A DNA stretch of 64,000 nucleotides from Takifugu bimaculatus. Its lineage: Eukaryota > Chordata > Actinopteri > Tetraodontiformes > Tetraodontidae. The position numbers were made by a program, and so were the translations under genes. This document shows positions 13,830-25,151 of the stretch, in pieces; within the stretch, counting starts at the first letter, position 1, and the number at the start of each line of letters is the position of its first letter. The stretch is from NCBI GenBank assembly GCA_004026145.2, contig CP034995.1:9114887-9178886 (forward strand). The letters run 5' to 3'. The notes below the pieces were generated by a model. It was given only the letters and a program-made list of their open reading frames with translations. It was not told the DNA's origin and made no database searches.

Positions 13830-14875
13830 GTGTCAGAACAGTCTCCTGTTCATCTTCCGTCCTTGTTTTTCTGGATCTAATAAACGGACACAGACTCAGA
13901 CAGCTGCAGCGACTGATCTGTTAAAGATGATCTGACAGCTGGGATCCTGTCCTGTCTATTAAGATTAATTAGGCTTTGGGAATAATTCCTGCACACACAC
14001 ACATGCACGTGCGTGTGGTGTTTACTTGATTATCTGCAGTCTGTGTATTGTCAGGACATTTTACAGCTCTACTGTTTGGGGAATACTGATTTTGGACCAA
14101 GTCCATGATGGGGGTGATGGATTAAAGATTTAAAGGGCACGTTGGGTTAAAGGTCTCACCATATTCGCTCCAGATCAACATAAAACCCTGTGAACCGAGT
14201 TAGCAGGTTGAAGCCCAACGTGACCTGCCATCTTCCGCTGTCTGTCTGTTGCGCTGTAATCTGCTGTACTTGTTTTACGCATGCTGCTAATTATTTATGA
14301 CAGTTGCCTCAAACTACCCGACTCATCAAATGATCACCCTGATTCAACCAGTCACAGGAAGCGACTGGTTAAATCAGCTCGTTTCGCCTCTGAAACCTGT
14401 TAAGCCAACAGAAATCATTCAATAATTCATAAATGAACAAATAGTAGCTTGCTATTTGTGCTGGTATTAATGGGAAAAATATTTATTTAGTATTTATAAT
14501 TTGAATTTGATCCATCCATCTGTCTTCTAGCCACTTTTCCCCTTGCACAATAATGGCCCAGACAAATGAAATCCAAATGCAAATGAGCAAAACAAAAGTC
14601 AAAATACCCCCATTTTACATGCATTTTTAGTAAAGACCTCACTGGTTCATGATATAAAACCTTTTTTTAAAAAAAAAAAGATTTTACTAGTCCATAAATA
14701 AGGAAATGAGGCATCAAAGTTCCTGGAAAATATCTTTATTATCCCTCAGTGTTGGACAACAGTGAACTTAATGAGGATTAAAGCTTCAAATTGTACATAT
14801 GACATGATGGTTTCTGTGATTTGCTGTAGCTAGAAAAACTGCCCTTGGACAAGAGGAACCATTCGGCAGGTCTTT

Positions 14876-14888
14876 GGGGGGGGGGGGG
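14876..14888 (+). repeat. Poly-G tract, 13 bases
   Basis: A run of 13 G, followed downstream by purine-rich sequence to about 14955. Confidence 0.9.
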
Positions 14889-15991
14889 CTGAGTGAGGCT
14901 GGGAAGAGAGATGGAAAAGGGAGGAGGGAGAGACGAAGGTTTGGAAAAGGAAAGCTCCAATTGCCCAGGTTTTACTGGCTGCACTTTTGTATCCCACCAT
15001 AACTCAGAGGGCTTTGGATCATCTATGGGAGGTTTTGGTGAGAACTGAGATACCTCAGGTTCTGCTTTGGTTGTACCCAAAAAGTAGGAAGTCAGGCGTC
15101 GGTGTGAATGGGTGAGGAAAGTACAAGGATGTCCCATGCTTTTGTTGTCTTGGTAGTTTCTTTAAGTCTGGAGCTACATTCAACCCAAATGTCTATAACT
15201 GTCACTGTAGATCACTGACTCTAGCAGATCCCCCTCCCCCACTAAGCATCTCTGCCTCGCTCCTTCTATTGTGGTGTCACCCCCCTCAAACCCCTTCCCC
15301 CCGTGGTCATCAAAGTCGTCTTCATAATTTGGACCAACTTTGGAAATTCGTGCAGCGTCAGCATGCTGTCGTGTTTAGCTTAGCTCTGTTTGGGGGCCTC
15401 TCACACACTTCTGTCCACGTGATAAAGCCTGAGAGTCTGGAGCCGATTTAAGTGTGTATTGTTTTCAGAGGTAAACATGCTAATGACAGGGCCGCTCTAG
15501 TCATGGTTGTCATACCTTCCCTGCCAACGGACCTTTTCAACTCTTTACCCGGGTTCTTGTCGAGGAGCTCTTCGCCTGTGATGAGCTGGTTGAAAGCAGA
15601 TGCTTCGGCTGAGACCTTTTTCTTTTTTCCTTCTGTGTAATTTGATGAAGTTTGCAAGAAACTGATGTATTTTCAAAGCCAGCCTGCGCTGTAATTATCG
15701 CCGATGAGGTAATAAAGCTGAAAGGGGAATAAACCAAAACCTGTAGACACAAAACATCCACCTTGCTGCTGCTCCAACAAATAACCGTAGATTTCCCTGC
15801 TGCCAAAGGCCTCTCACATGTTTGGCTCGTGCATTAATTACAGGCCGATAGATACACACACATAGATATAATTGGCGTATTCATAAATGACAGGACGGGC
15901 TGCTCGGAAACTGGCAGCCAACTAAAGCCTGATTTAAAACAGCTTGAGCAGCTTGTGCACCTCTGACTGCTGCCGCGGATGAGTTAGAGTC

Positions 15992-16010
15992 GCTGCTGCT
16001 GCTGCTGCTG
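15992..16010 (+). repeat. (CTG)6 trinucleotide repeat
   Basis: Six CTG units in intergenic sequence. No reading frame of interest crosses it. Confidence 0.9.
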
Positions 16011-16235
16011 ATACTCTTTAGTCCCACTGCTCAAACATTGCTCGGATGCTCCGGCAGATCGAGATTTGTGTTCTGTCAAAGATAAAATCCCTGGGAGTTC
16101 TCGTCAGGTTGGAGGACAGAAGGCGACAGAACTCAGCACATAAAGTCAAGCGATTAATCGTTTGTCCTTATTCATTAATTATTGATTTCCAGCTGGTGGT
16201 TATACATCTTTAATTAGCCAGAGGTCAGAGGTCGG

Positions 16236-16720
16236 GAGGAGAGGAGAGGAGAGGAGAGGAGAGGAGAGGAGAGGAGAGGAGAGGAGAGGAGAGGTGAAGT
16301 ATAGAGAGGGTGAGGAGAGGAGAGGAGAGGAGAGGAGAGGAGAGGAGAGGAGAGGAGAGGAGAGGAGAGGAGAGGAGAGGGTGAAGTATAGAGAGGAGAG
16401 GAGAGGAGAGGAGAGGAGAGGAGAGGAGAGGAGAGGAGGGGAGGGGAGGGGGAGGGAGGGGAGGGGAGGGGAGAGGAGAGGAGAGGAGAGGAGAGGAGAG
16501 GAGAGGAGAGGAGAGGAGAGGAGGGGAGGGGAGGGAGGGGAGGGGAGGGGAGAGGAGAGGAGAGGAGAGGAGAGGAGAGGAGAGGAGAGGAGAGGAGAGG
16601 AGAGGTGAGGAGAGGTGAGGAGAGGAGAGGAGAGGAGAGGAGAGGAGAGGAGAGGAGAGGAGAGGAGAGGAGTGGTGAGGAGAGGAGAGGAGAGGAGAGG
16701 AGAGGAGAGGAGAGGAGAGG
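16236..16720 (+). repeat. GGAGA pentanucleotide satellite, purine-only strand
   Basis: About 485 bases of tandem GGAGA (equivalently AGGAG). The + strand is almost wholly purine. Two copies of a variant unit carrying gtgaagtatagagag (about 16293 and 16380) and two G-rich blocks (16436-16473 and 16521-16552) show higher-order duplication within the array. Pyrimidine interruptions are rare (also near 16615, 16626 and 16672). Long Leu-Ser-Pro or Glu-Arg ORFs on the two strands come from the repeat and are not genes. Confidence 0.97.
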
Positions 16721-17200
16721 ATCTAAGTGCAAAAGAACATCTTTGAATGTGCTGCGGCGAGCTTGTGGCTGATGCTCCACAACTGAAAGAACACTTCAGG
16801 CCATCTTCTTGCTGCAGGAGGGCAGGTAATGGATGCAACCTGCTGCAGACGTAAACAACAGCAGCGGTCGTCCTGGCAGAAATAATCTGTAATATGCAGT
16901 AAACCACATGACGCCAGGCTGGGCCGTTTAACCTCAGCCACATCAGCGCGGACAAACGACCTTCCACCGCCTGCGAAAGGTCAGGAACGACGCACTGGAA
17001 TGCTCCTCAGCTCTGCTTTAAGTTTAGGAGATATTGGGTTTGTTTTTTTGGGTGGGAAAGAGATAAAGTTCCCCCTTCTCAGTGCTAACACCTACACACA
17101 TCTGGCCACAACTGGTAATAAACACACAGCATGGGGAGACATGACGGCAATAAAAATCAAACATTTTAACACTTTCGCTGTCTGCTCTGACTGACATATA

Positions 17201-17237
17201 CATGTTCCATATGTTCCACATGTTCCACATGTTGCAC
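17201..17237 (+). repeat. 9-bp tandem repeat (catgttcca) x4
   Basis: Four near-identical head-to-tail units based on catgttcca, the last ones diverged (cat gttgca). A short local tandem duplication in intergenic DNA. Confidence 0.85.
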
Positions 17238-20200
17238 AGGTTCTCCAGCTTCATCCCAGAGTCAAAAGAAACGTGCACATCCAGTTGATTGGAGACTCTA
17301 AAGTGCTGCTGGGTGTGAGTGTTGGTGTGAACGGTGTGATGCTGCCTTTCTCCCAGAGACTTCTGGGAACCCCCCCCCGAAGTTAAATTTAGAGGTCCAC
17401 AGAAGGTAAATGGGTGGAAGGTCCCCCAAAGATAACCTGCAGTTCGAAAAGCAAAACATCTAACATGGTGCTGGAGGAGCACGGAATGATCTGAGGCCGG
17501 GCCCACCTCCGCGACTCCTCAGACATCACAGGTTCTGGTACAATGGAGGATTGTGTGGCCGTCATTCAATCCAGAAGAATGCAGATGAACGGAGAGCGGG
17601 AGGTCACGGCGAAATGATGTCACCGCAGCTGCTGCAGGAACAACAATGAAGCGGCTGAATGACACATTCACACACCGGTTCGCTGCTCGCCGCTGTCGTT
17701 CACATGTTTGCCTCCTTAGGCTCCACGTCACGGTGTCTGATGAAGCCTCCGCAAACAGAAACGAGCTGAAGGAGAGAGCTTAATGTAAATCAGCTTTAGA
17801 GGAGTTCAACGCCCACGCACCCACGTCGATAAGGAGATACTGTAAATAAGTGATTTTTTTCCAACAATAAGTACAAGTGTGTATTATTGTGAGTCAGGGT
17901 GGATGGAAATCAGATGTGAAGCAGCTCTAAAATCCTCCCGGACAGAGATAATTTTAAAACAGTTTTAGTTGCCCCGGTGACACGGCTCAGTGGGTCTGAA
18001 GCTGCCTCGCAGCATGTTTGTGTCCGGCCTTTCCACCTACAGCACACTGTATATAACCTTTGTTATAAAAGCAGTGACCATGCTGATTACAGGCTATACA
18101 AACCCTGAAAAGCACTGTTAAGTGAGTTCCAGGCCTGAAATTGTATACAACTGTAACTCCAGCAGACATTTTAAAGCTGCACTTTATGGCAGGAGCTGCC
18201 ATGTCGCTGCCCGCGCCAGACGCAGCGTGCGTGCGCTTAAGACGCCATTACTGTCAAACCTCATCGCCACTCCTCGTGGTGATGGCAGCGCCGTTAATTA
18301 AGATGACGTTTATCCACGCCGTCCACACGCCCCCGGATTTCAAGAGCGCCGTTAAAATCCCACAGACGGCACGATCCGATGTTTTATTTTGTTTTCTTTG
18401 ACCGTATTGAATGGGTGGAATATTTGTTAAAATGACAGTTTTTCATATGCACGCGGTATTTATAGCCCGCGGTGGTCAGACACGTTATAAATCGCATCTG
18501 GGGCGTCAGCCGCAGGCTGCTCTGGTGAGTTTCACCCTGCAGATCGTGTACCTGGGGCCTGTGTTTTTATGGTTTTATGCTTCAGTCTGAAGGATTCCAT
18601 CAGACATATCAACTCAGTTACCATTGACAACTCTTTCAACCCCTCCTGCTAGCATAATGTGGCTGTCTGAGCGTAAAAAAATGAAAAATTCTATCGTATG
18701 TGCTGTGATGTGAGCCATGAATTAGCTTTTTTTTTCTCCCTCTTTCACCCTGGAATCTGCTGGAATGTCTGCAGCCGTTTCTCTTATGTCAGCTGTCTGT
18801 TGTGAAATGGCAGCAGAGCGGAGCCTCTAGAGACGACTTCAAAAAGTCAGCGTTCCTCTCTGTGTGTCACCACTTCCTACAGCCCGAGGCAACGGGAACA
18901 ATCTTTGATTTAGAGGCAGGAATGTCCTTCTGGGCCCTTGATTACCAGAACCCTGCGCACTTTAATGTGGTCAGCGTTCTGCCAGAGACGGGTCACTGTT
19001 ATCGATTAAATAATCTGCGTCAGTGTTAGAAAGAAACTGCGTGTGTTCATGTTCCCGGCTGATGGCCCGACCCTTTTGGAAATGGCCTAATCCATCTTGC
19101 GGGGAAATGAGAGAACCGGGACGATTATCTGTGGCGCAACATGTCCTCTTTTGAACGGAGCCGCGCTGATGACTCGCTGCAGACCCCGGTTCATCTTTCT
19201 GGAATGCCCCTTCGAAAGAGAAGTTGTGATTAAAGTGATGATGTTAATGAGCCGGATCAGAGGGAGGGGGGCGAAAATTTGATTCGGGTAGTCATAATAG
19301 GTTTTTAGCTCTACCAGCTAAGAGCTGTTTGACTTGCAGGGAAGTCTGTGGAAATAGTCCTTTATCCTGTATTACGTCCTACAAATAGCTACCAAATACA
19401 CACATGGCAGAGATTAACTCATCAGAAATAATACTGCAGCATTAATGACAAAGTAATTACCTCTGCTCAAGTCTTGTTTATACAACTTTTGAGCTGTAAT
19501 GGTTCAGACAGTGACATTTTTGGTTGAAAGTAACATATGACATCAAAAAAGATGATGCATTCAAGCAAAAGCAGACACTCTTGACCCTCTCGGCCTGTGT
19601 GTTCCTGTCCATCACACTGACGTTTCCCCACAACTTATGTTATTTTAGACACAACAATGTTCTGGTATCGACAGCAGGAACCAAGTCAACGGTTGTTTTG
19701 CTATAATTGGCCATTAGAGGCCCTGAGAGCTCTAATTTAATTTGAGGATGTGAGTTGTAATGAGCTCTCTCTGTCCAGTCAGGTCTTTATTAAAAATGTG
19801 TTTACCTGAATTGTTAAAGGCCTTTAATGTTTTGGATGCTCCATAACTTTGTGCCGTTGACCTGTCATAGACCTTAACTTAACTTTTTAGGGGTCTTTTT
19901 AGCTGTTATGCTCAGCTTTTGTTAGGTTAAAATGACCTAAAACATAAGAGAAACAAATGAGGCAAGGACAAGAACTTTAAGTTTTACTTGCAGCAAGGAC
20001 GGAGAGATGTGCTCAGTTACAGATCTCCAACACGTCCTGAGGCACATCTTCCGCCATCCTTCTTTTATTGAGATTAGGAGGTCCCTAGTTACACAGAATT
20101 CAAATGTGCTTAAAGGGGGGGGGAAACACAAGATAGCAGGTCCCATACAAAGTAAAGACTGTAAACCATAACAGTGAGAATATGCATAGGTCTTCACTGA

Positions 20201-23200
20201 TTTGATTAGTTTGGCTCGCACACATCATGTTCTTCCATATCAGACAGATAAAAGAAGAACAGCTCCTGCGTCATGCTCTGCAGCTCTATCTCCAGTCAAT
20301 GTCACTTCCTTATGGCAGCTGCATTTCTGTCATCCTTGAACAGAGGGGTACAAGTTCACACATCAAGCATCACGAACATTAAGCACTAACAAATAATAAG
20401 AAACATTAAGTAATGAGAAACAATATAACAAGAATAAAGAATATAACAAGGTAAAAGCAAATAAGAGATACCTTTATTATAATGATTCTAACAGCTTTTG
20501 AGCCTCACATGCTTAAACAGACACAGAGTTCAGGATATAGATGAAGAGCTAAGGTGAATTTAATGCTAATTGTTTGGCCAATTTTGTTCTTTTTTTCTTT
20601 GACCCAGTGAAATGTGCCTGCAAATTTGGTCTTTTTTTGTGCCTCTGCTCGCCTCCACTTTTGTTGTCGATGTTTTCCAGAAACAAGACATCATGTTAGA
20701 GGTTTAAAGTTAGGCATGATATAAATCATGCTAAATAAATAGGACGCAGTTGTGGACATGATTGCAAGGCCAATAGCTTCCCTGCCTTGTTCGCCTTGAA
20801 TGAACATTTGTTATTTACAGCCGCAGTGTGATTAATGGCTCCATCTTGGATTTGATGTAGAGCAAGCACAGCCGAAATCCTTCACGATTTCCTCCATAAT
20901 CCATCGCCTGTGTCTGCGAAAGTTCCGCCAATAAATGTAAGAGCAGGCATCTGCTTTGAAAAACAAAAACAACCCCTCGCGGATGTACTTTACTTCCTCC
21001 AAGATGTTCAAACGTGCCATTTTCAGGAAGTGCCGACCTGCTTCCTTTGGCCCATTAGCAGAATGGTTAGCCACCTGCCCTATGACCTCCACCGTGCAGC
21101 CGCAAACTTCCATCTGCCTGCGGTTCTAATGACCTTCTAGAGAAGGGCCACACTTTCTTGGATCATTTGTTTATCAGCTAGTCGGGGTGAAATCCACATT
21201 CATGCTGGGTTTTGAGTCACGTTAACGTTAGCAGGGTGTCGCTAAGCTCCCCCACCGCACTAATGCAGCGTGATTTACAGACGTGTTGCCGGGTGTTTGT
21301 GGGGGAGAATCCCATATTTCGCACAGAACATACACAGCCGGGTTTCTGAACAGCTCTGTATCAAAGGCTGAGTCCGGGTGGGCTGACTGATGTGTCGCTC
21401 CGGCGCACGGCTGCGGGTGGCCAACCAGCGGGGCCAAGCCAATCCCACACTGTGTGTTCCATTAATGATGTTTTCAGTCACATGAAAGAATCTATTTCAA
21501 ATCACTTTAGCCCCAATCCAGTCATTTTAGTTTGGCTTCGGGACCTCACACAGCACATGTTGTATCTGACTACTGCATGCATAAATGACTTATTGTTTGG
21601 TTTGTGATTTTACAGTCATTTGACGAGGTTCAGTGGGTCTTGTGGGATTTTTTGAGCAGATATCTTTAGAAATTACACAAATAAATACAATTCATAGCCG
21701 CAAGCCTCTCGATTCTGGTATTTAGATCCAATTATGACCCAATCTGCAGAGGGCATTTGTCAGGCAAACACTGCTAATGTGAGAGAAGTCTGGACATTTC
21801 CAATTTTTCTGTATTTCAGTTTATGTTAACCAACATTTACATGTTTGAATGTACTCTGTTTGTTTGGGGTTTTTATTTTTATTTTTTTAATGTGCAGCAA
21901 ATATCACCCGTATACAATACGCACCTACCATCCTTGGTCATATATAGACTGGCGCTCATGTTTTTGCGTCTCTACAGACTTTTAAAATGGAATGTAGACA
22001 GCCTCTGTATGAAAGGCTGGATGAAGCCGAGGCAGTCTGGTCTGACAGAATATAGAGCAGGAAATCAAACGTCCATTTGAAAAACTGTCAATGTGAATCC
22101 AGATTGGGGTGCTGCAGTACCCATAACTACCAGTAGACGGCAGATGATGTAAGAATTAGACTTTAAAATAGAAAAGAGTCAAAAAATGGCTGTTTTCCTT
22201 CAAAATGTGCCTCACTTCCATATGTACTATATTACTTACTGTTATTACTGATATTACACTCTTCACATGATTCCTTTATGCATATTTTTTTAAGAAATAT
22301 TTTGATCTATGGCTGCCAGAGCCATTTTTAACATCAATCAAACACAAAGAGATCTAGTTTTGGAGCACGCCTGCATCACATGTCATCTAAAAATAATCAG
22401 GAAGGCAAGTTACAGTCATTGCTGTTACAGACATTGCTGACATGACCGCGTTAATGGAGGAGGTCATAAATGCCTGATGTCAGATGGTGAGTTTGGAATA
22501 ACTTCAGTCTCTCTGAGTCCTTCAGCTTTTTCCCCTCACAGAGAACTGATGTCGCCTCTGTCTCAGTTATAAACAGAACATTGAGCCTCTCTGTCTCACT
22601 ATAGCCATTCCTTTTGGCCTTAATTACAAAGTCCTGCATTTTTATTGTTACACTGTATAAACGGATTTTTTTTCCCCTCACAGGGTAAATGAGGGCTGTA
22701 TTTGCCCTGCAGCTCCCACAAACTCTCAAAATGCCCCTTAGAGAGCTCAACTTATCACCAGCTCCTCCTTAGTTGACTTTTTAAATGCCTCAGACGGGGC
22801 TTTTTTTTGTGACATCACAGCATAAGCATTTGTACTTAGATAAAAGATGTTTCACCAAGCTGGGGGCAACAGATAAGGACTATTTCTAACATAAAGAGAA
22901 TTAAAGGGGCTTTAACTTGCGTACACCAAGCCTGCTATCACATTATGATCACCATGGACTTCAGTATAAAAGCTAAACTATGATTGATATCAGACACAAG
23001 AGCAAATATGCCAGCCTGCATCTTTAATGCTGGATCAGATATGACGCGATCGGCCCATCAGATGAACCGCTGGGTTTGTCTGAAACGCCACAAAGGTTGT
23101 GTCATCGGCGTGAAATAAAAAAAGAATCGCCTTCTGGCGGCCGTGACGATGCGAGCGCATCAGATAACGCCATCCCAAAAGTCTTTCCATTGATGTGAGC

Positions 23201-24851
23201 CAAGGGAACAATCACAGATCTGAGTCAGCTGAGCAGATTTGCCCTTGGTGTACTTGCACCAGCATCCCTAAAAGACCTCCCTCATCATAAGAAGCTTGAG
23301 ATTTTACCTCAGAGTTTTTTTTTTCTTCACCAACACATCACTACTCTGCTTTTGTTTTGGCCAGACCAAAAAAAGGTTGCTCTACTCATTATTGTCTGTT
23401 CTCAGCTCGACTTGGAGACACCCTTCATCAATTCTGGGATGGGTTTACCAGCAGATTTGGGGGTCTATTTTTGTTTAATCCCAATCATAGATGAGCCCAC
23501 ATCAAGAACGCCCATTAATAATGGACTAAATATGTGTGTGCGCAGTAAAGCACTGTGCACTCAGGTGACAAAGGTGGCGAAAATAGCAACACTTCATAGC
23601 ATCTACAGTTACACCAGACAAGTCCAATACTTCCTCCCACTCCCCAGTTCAGTTGGTCGCCCTTTGTGCTGGACAAAAGAAGTTGACAGGTTGAATTGGA
23701 GGCTGTGATGGATCGCTTTTGAGGTCAGAAGCCTTTGCCGGTGTACTGGTTTCATCCCAGCCCAGTCAAGCTCCCAGGTTTGAATAGGTAGTTCCAAGTC
23801 ATGTGAAGACTAAAGCATTATTAGGTGAAGAGTCAGAGAGTGATGGTGGGAACAGGGAACCAACGGTTCCCCTGAAAGGAGACAGGAAACACACCTGGCC
23901 CCACCTCGCACATTTATTAGTAAATTAATCCAGTTTGGATTTGTAGGTGCATTGTGGGTATTTGTTATAAATTAGAACTCTGGGAGCGTTGGAAAGAAAC
24001 CGCAGCTCTTTAGATACTGTAGAAGGCTCCTCCGGGGCATTAAATGTGTGTGTCAGAAAACAACAAATTGAATTTTTTCTGGAATTATCTAAAATCAATT
24101 CAAACTTAAATCGAGCGCGATTACTGTAATCACACTAATATTTATGCACAAACGGAACCAGGAAAGAGGCAGAGACCGCACATGTTTGAAATTTTCTGCT
24201 GTTCTTCTTTCCTTTTTCGGAGATTAAATGGATTATTAGAAAATCCACGACACGCAGACCCCCCCCCCCCCAACAAAACAGCAACGCATTTAACTCTTGT
24301 GTTCCAAACGTACCTGTCTGGAGCTGAAAGAGATCATTGTACCCCTATCATATTATCCAGCCAGCATGGATTTAACTTATCCAGATGGAAACACAAACAA
24401 AGGGGCTTCTTGTAGCGCAGCTTTATCAGAAGTGGCATTTGCTGCGTCCCGGAGGATGTCTGACACAGACAGCCATGATTTTAAAGCAATTCACGCCTAT
24501 TTCGATTTCTGGTTTTTTTTTTTAAAATTGATATCTTTTAGGTGCTTGAGCGCAATGACGCGCACAGGTTACAGTTGCCTTTAAAAATTGCCGCAGATTG
24601 TTTGCTGTGATTCTGGAAACAAACCATCAGCCCACAGCACCATATCCACCCCCCCTCGAACCGCCAATCGCAGTGAAAGGGGGTCATGCGGCCAGTTAAA
24701 GCACACGCTGTATAATTTTATAGCCGTCTCCCACCGGGGCTCCAGCGCGGTGCCGGTGCGGAGGCGACAGTGAGGGCGCAGCAGCGCGCAGATCAGTTTC
24801 AGTCTTTGTCAATGGGGACTGGGGGCGGAGGAAGCGCACTCATTAGAATCC

Positions 24852-24860
24852 TATAAAAAG
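24852..24860 (+). promoter_or_regulatory. TATA box of dkk2
   Basis: TATAAAAAG lies about 290 bases upstream of the dkk2 start codon, in a GC-richer stretch (24720-24830). Transcription would start around 24880-24895, giving a 5' UTR of roughly 260 bases. The spacing and the close match to the TATA consensus support it; the transcription start itself is inferred. Confidence 0.55.
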
Positions 24861-25151
24861 AAAGTATCTGAGATGTTAAAAGAGCCAGCCGCAGGACCGG
24901 GCTCTCATTCACAAGCAGACAGAGACACGGGAGCGTTCTCTCTGACCTTCCAAGCCTCTGCGCGGTTATCAGATTCAGCTTCTAAAGTGGAACGTTTTCT
25001 GAATCTATCATTTTATGGATCGAAGCCTTCATCCTTAATCTGAGTTCCAGGGGAGCGAGGACACTGAAATTGAGCGCAGTTGCCACTTAGAAACTTCTCA
25101 TTTCTGCGGTTTATTCGAGAACATTTTGAGTTATTTCCTCACGCTCTAAGG

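Larger units (their letters stand above)
8051..24850. other. Gene-poor interval between papss1 and dkk2
   Basis: About 16.8 kb with no ORF that I can connect to a protein family and no convincing exon chain. It holds scattered simple repeats (poly-C at 9794, CA at 13789, poly-G at 14876, CTG at 15992, the purine satellite at 16236-16720, a 9-bp repeat at 17201). Several GC-richer patches (about 11590-11960, 18140-18360, 19040-19270, 20870-21130) have overlapping ORFs in several frames, which is typical of non-coding GC-rich DNA. Being upstream of a developmental Wnt-pathway gene, it may hold dkk2 enhancers; that is inference. Confidence 0.6.

Noticed and set aside
16200..16967. Minus-strand ORF of 255 residues rich in Leu-Ser-Pro, with a similar 188-residue ORF and a Glu-Arg ORF on the plus strand
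   Set aside because: They are translations of the GGAGA satellite. A 5-base repeat without stop codons leaves several frames open by chance.
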